Shown: in pieces, positions 1 to 5,876 of the stretch
How positions within the stretch are numbered: position 1 is the first letter of the stretch
How the letters are laid out: every line of letters starts with the position of its first letter
Notes under the pieces: model-generated
What the model saw: only the letters and a program-made list of their open reading frames with translations
Database searches by the model: none
Told to the model about the DNA's origin: nothing
Program-made: the position numbers and the translations under genes
Source of the DNA: Hyphomicrobiales bacterium
GTDB taxonomy: Bacteria > Pseudomonadota > Alphaproteobacteria > Rhizobiales > Aestuariivirgaceae
Direction of reading: 5' to 3'
DNA length: 6,099 nt
Assembly (NCBI GenBank): GCA_027051995.1
Contig: JALUFY010000219.1
Location: 1 to 6,099 of the forward strand

Positions 1-185
1 CACAGGGCGCGGAAGGCGCGCTTGCGCCGCCTGCGGTCGCGGTAGGCATACTGGCCGGCCTTCTCGACGGCCTGCACGGCGACGCGGTAAACGCTGTTGC
101 GCGCGCCATAATAGCCCCTGGCCTTCCTGATGACTTTCTTGTGACGGGCGCGGGCGCGGGGCCCACCCTTTGCTGCGCGGGACAT
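1..185 (-). CDS. rplT: 50S ribosomal protein L20, N-terminal half (cut by window start)
   Basis: L20 binds 23S rRNA early in assembly of the large ribosomal subunit. The visible 61 complete codons (of about 117-120 usual for the family) begin [17 protein letters not shown] and contain [19 protein letters not shown] (residues 24-42) and [17 protein letters not shown] (45-61). These are the hallmark basic helical segments of L20. The ATG at 185-183 is preceded by AGAGGAG about seven bases upstream, which fixes the start. The gene continues past base 1. It lies 69 bp downstream of rpmI on the same strand with no terminator between them, so the two are very probably cotranscribed, the usual rpmI-rplT arrangement. 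The extreme N-terminus (AAKGGPRA) departs from the common xRVKRGV pattern, and the central part resembles gammaproteobacterial L20 (from memory). Identification is secure; the C-terminal half cannot be judged. Confidence 0.96.
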   Translation of the reverse strand, partial: MSRAAKGGPRARARHKKVIRKARGYYGARNSVYRVAVQAVEKAGQYAYRDRRRRKRAFRAL

Positions 186-254
186 GAGCGGTTCTCCTCT
201 GTCTCTTCAACTCTCTTGAAATTCCGGTGTAATGACGGCCATCCGTGCGCCGCC

Positions 255-452
255 TCAGCGGCAGGGCAGATGCTTCTTGACGATTTTCGCGTCACAATCA
301 GCCAGAATGGCCGTTCCGCGCTGATTCCTGATCTGCTTGTTGGTGCGCTTGATCATGCCGTGCTGCTTGCCGGACTGGGTGCCGCGCACCTTGCCGGAAG
401 CCGTGAACCGGAACCGCTTTTTCGCCGCGGCCTTGTTCTTCATCTTGGGCAT
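255..452 (-). CDS. rpmI: 50S ribosomal protein L35
   Basis: A 65-residue basic protein of the usual L35 length, beginning [20 protein letters not shown] and ending [10 protein letters not shown], both family signatures. The middle [20 protein letters not shown] matches the alphaproteobacterial style of L35. L35 is a structural component of the large ribosomal subunit. An upstream in-frame ATG at 557 would add 35 residues unlike L35. The start at 452 is preferred because AGGAGA lies about eight bases before it and the family begins MPK[ML]K. It is first in the rpmI-rplT operon; infC is not immediately upstream, and the divergent neighbour is cpaA. A promoter at 570-597 and a structured leader lie upstream. 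Two cysteines near the C-terminus (ADCDAK and LPCR) are a small oddity. Confidence 0.97.
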   Translation of the reverse strand: MPKMKNKAAAKKRFRFTASGKVRGTQSGKQHGMIKRTNKQIRNQRGTAILADCDAKIVKKHLPCR

Positions 453-517
453 TTGGCTTTCTCCTGTATGGGGCCGGCCAAAAGATGCGGCGGCCCGTGC
501 GATTGAAGCTCGTCCAC

Positions 518-550
518 CCCGCCACGGCAGCCCTTTACCGGCCGGGCGGG
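518..550 (-). promoter_or_regulatory. Hairpin in the rpmI 5' leader
   Basis: On the minus strand, CCCGCC-CGGC (550-541) pairs with GCCG-U-GGCGGG (528-518): ten GC-rich pairs with one bulged U and a 12-nt loop. It lies inside the roughly 110-nt leader predicted between the 570-597 promoter and rpmI. A second, weaker stem, GGGCCG/CGGCCC (496-471), sits just before the Shine-Dalgarno. rpmI-rplT operons in other bacteria are controlled by L20 binding to leader or mRNA structures, so an autoregulatory role is possible but is inference. GC-rich DNA forms such stems by chance fairly often, and I do not recognise a named Rfam family. Confidence 0.4.
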
Positions 551-569
551 AGGTCATTGAACCCGGGGC

Positions 570-597
570 TTATAGGCAAAGTCCGCGCCTTTGGCAA
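570..597 (-). promoter_or_regulatory. Sigma70-type promoter for rpmI-rplT
   Basis: On the minus strand, TTGCCA (597-592) and CTATAA (575-570) are separated by 16 bp. This fits the TTGAC-N16/17-CTATA-like promoters common on strongly expressed alphaproteobacterial genes. Transcription would start near 563, leaving about 110 nt of leader before the rpmI ATG. No competing promoter nearer to rpmI is evident. Confidence 0.65.
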
Positions 598-655
598 CTC
601 TTTCGCGCACCGAAAGTGATCCGGCGCGAATCATATGAAATTCCGCCATAGCGCA

Positions 656-671
656 TTAACCCCGGTTTTAC
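656..671 (+). promoter_or_regulatory. CtrA-like box upstream of cpaA
   Basis: TTAA-N7-TTTAC matches the CtrA consensus TTAA-N7-TTAAC with one mismatch in the second half. It lies 73 bp before the cpaA ATG in the divergent rpmI/cpaA spacer. A GAATC site (GANTC, the CcrM methylation motif) is 23 bp further left at 628-632. CtrA is the cell-cycle master regulator of many alphaproteobacteria and controls pilus genes in Caulobacter. I could not pick a convincing -10 for cpaA, so direct regulation is inferred only from the motif and its position. Confidence 0.5.
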
Positions 672-744
672 GTCCGCCGGGTATGGTCATTGCCGGATAC
701 CGCGCCCGCGCACGGGCGTCTTGAAAATTCCTGAGGAGCGCCCC

Positions 745-1263
745 ATGACCAAGGCCGTCATTCTGATCATCTTCCCCGTTCTGCTGATCTATGCCGCAAT
801 TGGCGATATCCGCAACCTGCGCATTCCCAACTGGCTGAACGGTCTGATCTTCGCCGCCTTCTTCCCCGTGGCGCTCATCCTCGGCATGCCGCTGGAGATG
901 ATTCCGTGGCATCTGCTGTCCTTCGCGGTTGCCCTGGCGCTTGGGATCGCGCTGTTTTCCTTCGGTTTCATTGGCGGCGGCGACGGCAAGATGCTGGCCG
1001 CCGCGGGGGTCTGGTTCGGCTGGGGCGATCCGCTTCTCACCTTCATCATGCTGACGGCCCTGGCCGGCGGCGTGCAATCCGTGCTGCATCTGATCTGGAA
1101 GGCCATGAGCACCGAGATCGGCGTCTGGGGCAGGGAAGGCGCGCTGAAGACGAAACTGCTGTCGCGGAAAATGGAGCTTCCCTACGGCCTGGCCATCGCC
1201 GCGGGCGCTCTGCTGACCATGCCCAATCCGGTGACCTGGTGGAGCTCTGTCATCGCCGGATGA
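745..1263 (+). CDS. cpaA: Tad-type prepilin peptidase CpaA/TadV (A24 family)
   Basis: Inner-membrane aspartic peptidase that cleaves the leader of Flp prepilins and pseudopilins. The 172-residue product is the short form without the N-terminal methylase domain of PilD. It is strongly hydrophobic, with segments near residues 5-20, 33-50, 56-76, 95-117 and 149-160. The two catalytic aspartates are visible: D21 in GDIRNLRIPN and D80 in GFIGGGDGK, the GxGD motif. The C-terminal MELPYGLAIAAG (143-154) is typical of TadV/CpaA. An in-frame TTG at 721 is possible, but GAGGAG at 733-738 sits seven bases before the ATG at 745, so 745 is the start. A small GC hairpin (702-719) precedes the Shine-Dalgarno. 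The gene is followed after 28 bp by a strong terminator, which separates it from cpaB-F, so it is likely transcribed alone. Function is confident from the motifs and neighbours. Confidence 0.95.
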   Translation: MTKAVILIIFPVLLIYAAIGDIRNLRIPNWLNGLIFAAFFPVALILGMPLEMIPWHLLSFAVALALGIALFSFGFIGGGDGKMLAAAGVWFGWGDPLLTFIMLTALAGGVQSVLHLIWKAMSTEIGVWGREGALKTKLLSRKMELPYGLAIAAGALLTMPNPVTWWSSVIAG

Positions 1264-1291
1264 CGGATTCCGGCGGACTTTGAGGTAATGG

Positions 1292-1321
1292 AAAACCCCG
1301 GCGGCGCGCCGGGGGTTTTTT
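1292..1321 (+). terminator. Rho-independent terminator after cpaA
   Basis: CCCCGGCG (1296-1303) pairs perfectly with CGCCGGGG (1307-1314) across a 3-nt loop GCG, and a run of six T follows (1316-1321). The preceding AAAA (1292-1295) extends the stem into the T tract, past one unpaired G at 1315. It ends the cpaA transcript 28 bp past the stop codon, so cpaB needs its own promoter. Confidence 0.92.
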
Positions 1322-1400
1322 CATGCCGCACGATTGTTTCGCGCCTTCTGATGATCATGGTTGAGCAAATGTGAATGCGGCGGGAAATATCCAGACCCCG

Positions 1401-1415
1401 TTAACCATACCTTGA
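1401..1415 (+). promoter_or_regulatory. CtrA-like box upstream of cpaB
   Basis: TTAA-CCATACC-TTGA matches TTAA-N7-TTAA with one mismatch, and its first part is TTAACCAT, the extended CtrA half-site. It lies 97 bp before the cpaB ATG, in the 191-bp spacer between the cpaA terminator and cpaB. TTGAGG (1412-1417) could double as a -35 element, the overlap typical of CtrA-activated promoters, but no good -10 follows, so the exact promoter is unresolved. A further GANTC site (GATTC, 1266-1270) lies at the end of cpaA. Confidence 0.55.
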
Positions 1416-1512
1416 GGATTTTGCGCCACATTGAGCATCGAAAGACAACCCGTAACACCCATTCCGGCATGCGCCACTCTGGCGTGTTCCGGCCTGTCAG
1501 GACAAGTCTCCG

Positions 1513-2334
1513 ATGAACAAGTCGCGTATTATCGTTCTCTTTCTGGCCCTCGTCTTCTCCATTGGCGCGGCCATGATGGTCAAAAGCTTCATGAGCGCCC
1601 CGCCCCGGCCGAAGACCGCGCAGAAAGCGCCCGTTATCCAGACGGAGAAACTCGAGCGCGTGAAGATTCTCGCGCTGGCTAATGACGTCAAGATGGGCGA
1701 ACGCCTCACGGACGGCGACCTGCAATGGATGGACTGGCCCAAGGAGATGGTGACGCCGAAGATGATCACCAGGTTCTCCCGGCCCGACGCCATGAGCAAA
1801 TACGCCAACGCCCGCGCCCGCACGCCCATGTTCACTGGAGAGCCCTTCTACGAGGACAAGGTTTTCGGTGTGAAACAAGGCGGCTTCCTCTCCGCTCTCC
1901 TTCCCAAGGGCATGCGCGCCATCTCCGTGCGGGTGTCGGTGGAGACCGGTGCGGGCGGCTTCATCATGCCCAACGACAGGGTGGATGTGCTGCTGACGCG
2001 CAAGAGCCGCGGCCGCACCCTGACGGACACCGTGCTCAGCAACGTGCGCGTCCTGGCCATCGATCAGAGCTACAAGATTGGCGACAATGGCAAGAAGGTG
2101 GCTGACAGCTCCATCAAGACGGCAACCCTGGAGCTGGAGCCCCAGCAGGCCGAGGTTCTGGCGCGTGCCGAGACGATGGGCCAGCTGACCCTGGCGCTGC
2201 GCGCCCTGGCGGACGCCGGCGACAGCAAGCTCGGCGATGACGGCCCCCGGCTGTCTCCGAAATTCGCCAAGAGGAACGGCGGTGAAGTGCACGTCCTGCG
2301 CTACGGCATCCCGCGCACTCAGGTCAGCAATTAA
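1513..2334 (+). CDS. cpaB: Flp pilus assembly protein CpaB/RcpC
   Basis: Periplasmic, membrane-anchored Tad assembly factor thought to work with the CpaC secretin. The 273-residue protein starts with a short basic stretch and one membrane segment (residues 6-23). A Pro-rich linker (29-40) follows, then a SAF-like domain (about 50-115, with LALANDVKMGERLTDGDL). The RcpC/CpaB domain begins at about 130 with LPKGMRAISVRVS and includes GGFIMPNDRVDVLLT and LELEPQQAEVLARAETMG. The C-terminal VHVLRYGI is also family-like. The length is normal. The ATG at 1513 has a modest Shine-Dalgarno, AGGA (1499-1502). An imperfect 8-bp hairpin (1469-1487) sits just before it and could affect initiation. It is the first gene of the cpaB-F operon, preceded by a CtrA-like box and separated from cpaA by a terminator. 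cpaC follows after 27 bp. Confidence 0.94.
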   Translation: MNKSRIIVLFLALVFSIGAAMMVKSFMSAPPRPKTAQKAPVIQTEKLERVKILALANDVKMGERLTDGDLQWMDWPKEMVTPKMITRFSRPDAMSKYANARARTPMFTGEPFYEDKVFGVKQGGFLSALLPKGMRAISVRVSVETGAGGFIMPNDRVDVLLTRKSRGRTLTDTVLSNVRVLAIDQSYKIGDNGKKVADSSIKTATLELEPQQAEVLARAETMGQLTLALRALADAGDSKLGDDGPRLSPKFAKRNGGEVHVLRYGIPRTQVSN

Positions 2335-2361
2335 TCCAGGAATTCAAGGTGGGCTGAAACA

Positions 2362-3846
2362 ATGACGATCCTTACCAAGCATAACACCCGCCGCGCCCTG
2401 CGCGTCTCCCTGGCCGCCATGTTCATCGGCCTGGGCGCCTTGGCGGCTCTTTCTCCGGCCTCTCCCTTCGGGCCGGGCACCGCGCAGGCCGGTGAGATGA
2501 AGCGCTTCCTGCGCGTCGGCCTGAACAAGTCGGTGGTCGTGCGCCTGCCGCGCGGCGCCTCGGACATCCTCATAGGCGATCCCAAGATCGCCGACGCGGT
2601 GATCCGCTCCAAGCGCATGGTCTATCTCTTCGCCAAGAAGATGGGACAGACCAACATCTATTTCCTCGATTCGCGCGGCAATCCGATCCTGACGCTGGAT
2701 GTGGAGGTCTCCAAGGATCCCGCCGCCCTGCAGAAACTCATCAACCGGGTGCTGCCCAACTCGCGCATCAAGGTGGAAATGGTCGAGGATCAGATCCTGC
2801 TCACGGGCATGGCCAAGACCGCAGCGGAGGCCGATACGGCCATGAAGCTCGCCTCGCGCTTTGTCATTGACAAGAAGGTCAGCATGAGTTCGGGCGGCGG
2901 TACGGTTACCGACGCCCAGCGCGGCGGCAAGGTCATCAACGCCATGACCATCGCCGGCAAGGATCAGGTGATGATCAAGGTGCGCATCGCCGAGGTGCAG
3001 CGCTCCGTCGCCAAGCAGCTGGGCATCAACACACAGATGGCGCTGAGCAAGATCGGCACTTCCGCTCTGACCGGCGGCATGACGATGGCGTTCCCCTTCT
3101 CCTTGGGCAATCAGCTCGGCACAGGCGCCTTCAACCTGAACTATTCCGGCAAGAACGTCACCGCGCAGGGCATCATGCAGGCCATGGAGCGTGACGGCCT
3201 GATGCGCATGCTGGCCGAGCCGACGCTGACCGCCATCTCCGGCGAACCGGCCAAGTTTCTCGCCGGCGGCGAAATCCCCGTGGTGTCCGGCTGCACCAAC
3301 AGCGACAACGGCATCACCTGCTCTTATGAGATGAAGGAATTCGGCGTCGCCCTGGGCTTCACGCCCCTGGTGCTCACCGAGGGCCGCATCTCGCTCAAGA
3401 TCAATACGGAAGTCAGCGAGATCTCCAGCAAGTATTCGCTCGTCGTGGCCGGCGGCAACACCGTGCCGGGCTTCGAAAAGCGCAGGGCCGAGACGACAGT
3501 CGAGATGCCGTCGGGCGGCACCCTGGCCATCGGCGGGCTGATCAAGGACATCACGAAGCAGAACATTGACGGCATACCGGCGCTGAAAAACCTGCCGGTT
3601 CTGGGCGCGCTCTTCCGCTCGCGGGATTTCCAGAGCGCCCAGACCGAACTGGTCATCATGGTCACCCCCTATATCGTCAATCCGGTCAACGAGAAGAAAC
3701 TGCGCACGCCGCTGGACAAGCTGAATATCGCGTCCGATCAGCAGACCATTTTCCTCGGCCGGCTGCACCGCACCTATGGCGCGCCCTCCGGCCCCAAGGG
3801 GTCCGGTCTGGTCTATCACGGCAACGTCGGTTTCATCGTCGAATAG
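2362..3846 (+). CDS. cpaC: Tad pilus outer-membrane secretin CpaC/RcpA
   Basis: Forms the outer-membrane channel through which the Flp pilus passes. The 494-residue precursor has a long signal peptide, with a basic n-region, a hydrophobic core at about 17-32 and probable cleavage after AQA at 43. The pilus-secretin N-terminal domain is at about 48-117 (FLRVGLNKSVVVRLPRG, DILIGDPKIAD). A BON-like segment is at about 120-172. The secretin core runs from about 202 (QVMIKVRIAEVQRS) through LAEPTLTAISGEPAKFLAGGEIPV (284 onward) to the signature NLPVLGALFRSRDFQ (410-424), with TELVIMVTPYIV closing the domain at about 440. Two cysteines, C311 and C320, flank a short insertion after the GGEIPV motif and could form a disulfide. 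The start is supported by AAGGTGG eight bases upstream. cpaD follows after 34 bp, which contains a small AACGCC/GGCGTT inverted repeat. A long antisense frame across this gene is a codon-bias shadow. Confidence 0.97.
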   Translation: MTILTKHNTRRALRVSLAAMFIGLGALAALSPASPFGPGTAQAGEMKRFLRVGLNKSVVVRLPRGASDILIGDPKIADAVIRSKRMVYLFAKKMGQTNIYFLDSRGNPILTLDVEVSKDPAALQKLINRVLPNSRIKVEMVEDQILLTGMAKTAAEADTAMKLASRFVIDKKVSMSSGGGTVTDAQRGGKVINAMTIAGKDQVMIKVRIAEVQRSVAKQLGINTQMALSKIGTSALTGGMTMAFPFSLGNQLGTGAFNLNYSGKNVTAQGIMQAMERDGLMRMLAEPTLTAISGEPAKFLAGGEIPVVSGCTNSDNGITCSYEMKEFGVALGFTPLVLTEGRISLKINTEVSEISSKYSLVVAGGNTVPGFEKRRAETTVEMPSGGTLAIGGLIKDITKQNIDGIPALKNLPVLGALFRSRDFQSAQTELVIMVTPYIVNPVNEKKLRTPLDKLNIASDQQTIFLGRLHRTYGAPSGPKGSGLVYHGNVGFIVE

Positions 3847-3880
3847 AACGCCAACGCCAGGCGTTAAGGAGTAAAGAGGC

Positions 3881-4555
3881 ATGAGCAAGTTCAAGACACA
3901 TGGCGCATTGGCGCTGCTGGCGGCGTTGGCCCTGAGCGGTTGCACCAGCAAGTTCTATGACGACCGCATGCAGGGGTTCACCCCCGAGATGCCGTCGGAC
4001 GTCTATCCCATCGATGTGGTCAAGGGCGCGGTGAAGCTCAAGCTGCCGGCCCGCGCCGGGCATCTGACGGCACAGGAAGAGGATGCCGTGCGCCGGCTCG
4101 CCATCCAGGCGGTCTCGCACCCCAGCCCCGTCGTCGTCAGCCGTCCCGCCGGATCGGTCACCGCCGAGGTGACCGCCGCGAAGGTGACGCGCCTGCTGAC
4201 GGACGCCGGCATCGAGCCGGACCGCATCCGCCATGTCACCCATGCGGGCGGCGGGCCGCTGGTTGTCAGCTACCGGCGCAAGTTCGCCGTCACGAAAGAA
4301 TGCGGTGACTGGTCCAAGCCGGTGACGGAAACGGCCAGGAACCGCATGCATGCCAATTTCGGCTGCGCCCAGCAGAACAACATCGCCGCCATGGTGGACA
4401 ATCCGGAGGATTTCGAACGTCCGCGCGTCATGACGCCGCCGGATGCCGACAATCGCGTCAACGCTGTCGTCAAATACAGAAAGCGTGAAGACTACAATTC
4501 GGCGAAATCCAGCCAGTCCGAGGCCAAGGTTTCCGACACCAAGTCGGGCGGCTGA
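3881..4555 (+). CDS. cpaD: Pilus assembly lipoprotein CpaD
   Basis: Outer-membrane-associated lipoprotein needed with the CpaC secretin for Tad pilus biogenesis. The 224-residue product has a lipoprotein signal peptide ending in the lipobox LSGC, so the mature protein would begin at lipidated C21. The family signature is clear in the C-terminal half: ECGDWSKP (C141) and NFGCAQQNNIAAMVDNPEDF (C162), followed by RPRVMTPPDADNRV. The C-terminal tail is polar, Ser/Lys rich and probably disordered. AAGGAG at 3866-3871 lies nine bases before the ATG. The gene sits in the normal position between cpaC and cpaE, with a 23-bp gap to cpaE. Identification rests on the lipobox, the conserved AAMVDNPxDF block and synteny. 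Confidence 0.94.
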   Translation: MSKFKTHGALALLAALALSGCTSKFYDDRMQGFTPEMPSDVYPIDVVKGAVKLKLPARAGHLTAQEEDAVRRLAIQAVSHPSPVVVSRPAGSVTAEVTAAKVTRLLTDAGIEPDRIRHVTHAGGGPLVVSYRRKFAVTKECGDWSKPVTETARNRMHANFGCAQQNNIAAMVDNPEDFERPRVMTPPDADNRVNAVVKYRKREDYNSAKSSQSEAKVSDTKSGG

Positions 4556-4578
4556 GGATAACAGGGAACAAGAAAACC

Positions 4579-5838
4579 ATGAACACTTCGCAAGCCATTC
4601 CGTCTCCGGCCGTCCAGGAAAACGCTCTGGCGCCGCTGCCGCGCATCAATGTGCACATCTTCTGCGAGGCCCCGCAGACCGCCCCCGTCATGCAGGCGGT
4701 GGCCGCCGACCGCCGCATGAGCCGCGCCAGCGTGGAAATCTATTCCGGCGGCATTCCCGCCGCCGTGCAGTATTACGCGCAGACGCCCACGCCCCATCTT
4801 CTGGTCGTGGAATCCGTGAAGCAGCGTGACGGGCTTCTCGCCGATCTGGGCGCTCTGGCGCAGGTCTGTTCGCCGGATACGAAGGTGATCGTCATCGGCC
4901 ACCTCAATGACATCACGCTGTATCGTCTGCTGATTTCGCAGGGCATCGCCGACTATCTGGTCATGCCCTTGGACGCGCAGCAGATTCTGGCCTCCTTCAG
5001 CAGCCTCTTTCAGTCTTCCGAAGCCACGGCCATGGGCCGCGTGCTCACCTTCATGGGCGCCAAGGGCGGCGTCGGCGCTTCCGTCATCGCCCACAATGTC
5101 GCCTGGCTGCTGGCCGGCCGTTATGCGACCGGCACGGTCATCGCCGATCTTGATCTGGCCTTTGGCACGGCGGGGCTGGATTTCAACGTCGATCCCGCCC
5201 AGGGCATTCTCGAGGCTCTTTCCTCGAAGGACCGTCTCGACGGCGTTCTCATGGACCGCCTCCTGACCAAGTGCTCCGAGCGCCTGCTGCTGCTGGCCTC
5301 GCCGGGCTCCGTGGACAGGGTCGTCGATATCCAGGAGGAGACGCTGGAGATCATTCTCGATCTGCTGCGCGCCTCCAATCCCGTGACGGTGGTGGACATG
5401 CCGACAACATGGGCCGGCTGGATGAGAGCCGCCGTGCGGCAGACCGACACCATGGTCATCGTCGCCACGCCGGAGCTGGCCAGCCTGCGCAACACCAAGT
5501 CGCTGGTGGACAACATGAAGGGCATGCGCCCCAACGACGAGCCGCCGCTTCTGGTGCTCAATCAGATGGAAATGGGCAAGCGCCCGGAAATCCCGCCCGC
5601 CGAGTTCGCCCGCTCCGTGGGGCTGGAGATCACCACCATCATTCCCTTCGACGCCCAGACCTTCGGCCAGGCGGTGACCAACGGCCAGATGATTCCGGAG
5701 GTCGCGCCCAAATCAAAGGCCGCCGAAGCGATCGGGGATCTGGCGCGGCGCATCAGCGGCGTGGAAATTCCAGCGGAAAAGAAGAAGAGCGGCTCGCTGG
5801 TCGGTTCGCTGCTCGGCAAGCTGTCGAAAAAGGGCTGA
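4579..5838 (+). CDS. cpaE: Pilus assembly/localisation ATPase CpaE (TadZ)
   Basis: MinD/ParA-like ATPase that places the Tad secretion machine, at the cell pole in species studied. The N-terminal domain (about 22-145) has a receiver-like fold pattern but is a pseudo-receiver. The usual phosphoacceptor position after the third strand reads LLVVES (E78), and the position of the receiver lysine reads VMP (M129). The ATPase domain starts at about 155 with a deviant Walker A, GAKGGVGAS (160-168). This keeps the signature lysine K162 but has Ala in place of the P-loop lysine. It continues with ADLDLAFGTAGLDF (D190, D192) and a Walker B-like VVDMP (D273). The Lys-rich end (KKKSGSL..., SKKG) could touch membrane. 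The length, 419, is within the family range. The Shine-Dalgarno is weak (AGGGAA, 4563-4568). cpaF begins 38 bp downstream. Loss of the P-loop lysine is common in this family, so it is not evidence of decay. Confidence 0.94.
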   Translation: MNTSQAIPSPAVQENALAPLPRINVHIFCEAPQTAPVMQAVAADRRMSRASVEIYSGGIPAAVQYYAQTPTPHLLVVESVKQRDGLLADLGALAQVCSPDTKVIVIGHLNDITLYRLLISQGIADYLVMPLDAQQILASFSSLFQSSEATAMGRVLTFMGAKGGVGASVIAHNVAWLLAGRYATGTVIADLDLAFGTAGLDFNVDPAQGILEALSSKDRLDGVLMDRLLTKCSERLLLLASPGSVDRVVDIQEETLEIILDLLRASNPVTVVDMPTTWAGWMRAAVRQTDTMVIVATPELASLRNTKSLVDNMKGMRPNDEPPLLVLNQMEMGKRPEIPPAEFARSVGLEITTIIPFDAQTFGQAVTNGQMIPEVAPKSKAAEAIGDLARRISGVEIPAEKKKSGSLVGSLLGKLSKKG

Positions 5839-5876
5839 TGGAAAAGTTGAGGACAGGCAAGGAGAGGTAAGCGGAC

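Noticed and set aside
453..557. 35-residue N-terminal extension of L35 from an ATG at 557
   Set aside because: L35 is about 65 residues and starts MPK. The extension overlaps the structured leader, and the Shine-Dalgarno supports 452.
721..744. TTG at 721 as an alternative start of cpaA
   Set aside because: The eight extra residues are polar and unlike the family start. GAGGAG lies within this stretch at the right distance for the ATG at 745.
1361..1390. TTGAGC-N18-AAATAT as a cpaB promoter
   Set aside because: Both hexamers are poor matches and the spacing is long. Choosing it over a start linked to the CtrA-like box would be guesswork.
1469..1516. Short 15-codon frame whose TGA overlaps the cpaB ATG (ATGA), possible coupled leader peptide
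   Set aside because: No Shine-Dalgarno precedes its ATG, and the same bases are better explained as the imperfect hairpin and Shine-Dalgarno of cpaB. Overlap of this kind can occur by chance.
1321..2292. Antisense open frame (323 codons) over cpaB
   Set aside because: Same codon-bias shadow effect; cpaB on the other strand has clear SAF and RcpC domains, and the antisense frame has no credible Shine-Dalgarno or domain.
3847..3865. AACGCC/GGCGTT inverted repeat between cpaC and cpaD as a terminator
   Set aside because: The stem is only 6 bp and no T tract follows. The cpaD Shine-Dalgarno begins immediately after it, so it is at most a weak mRNA structure.
2344..3951. Long antisense open frame (535 codons) covering cpaC
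   Set aside because: It mirrors the codon bias of cpaC in GC-rich DNA. The sense protein has a full secretin signature, and the antisense product is His/Gly/Ala-rich with no recognisable domain.
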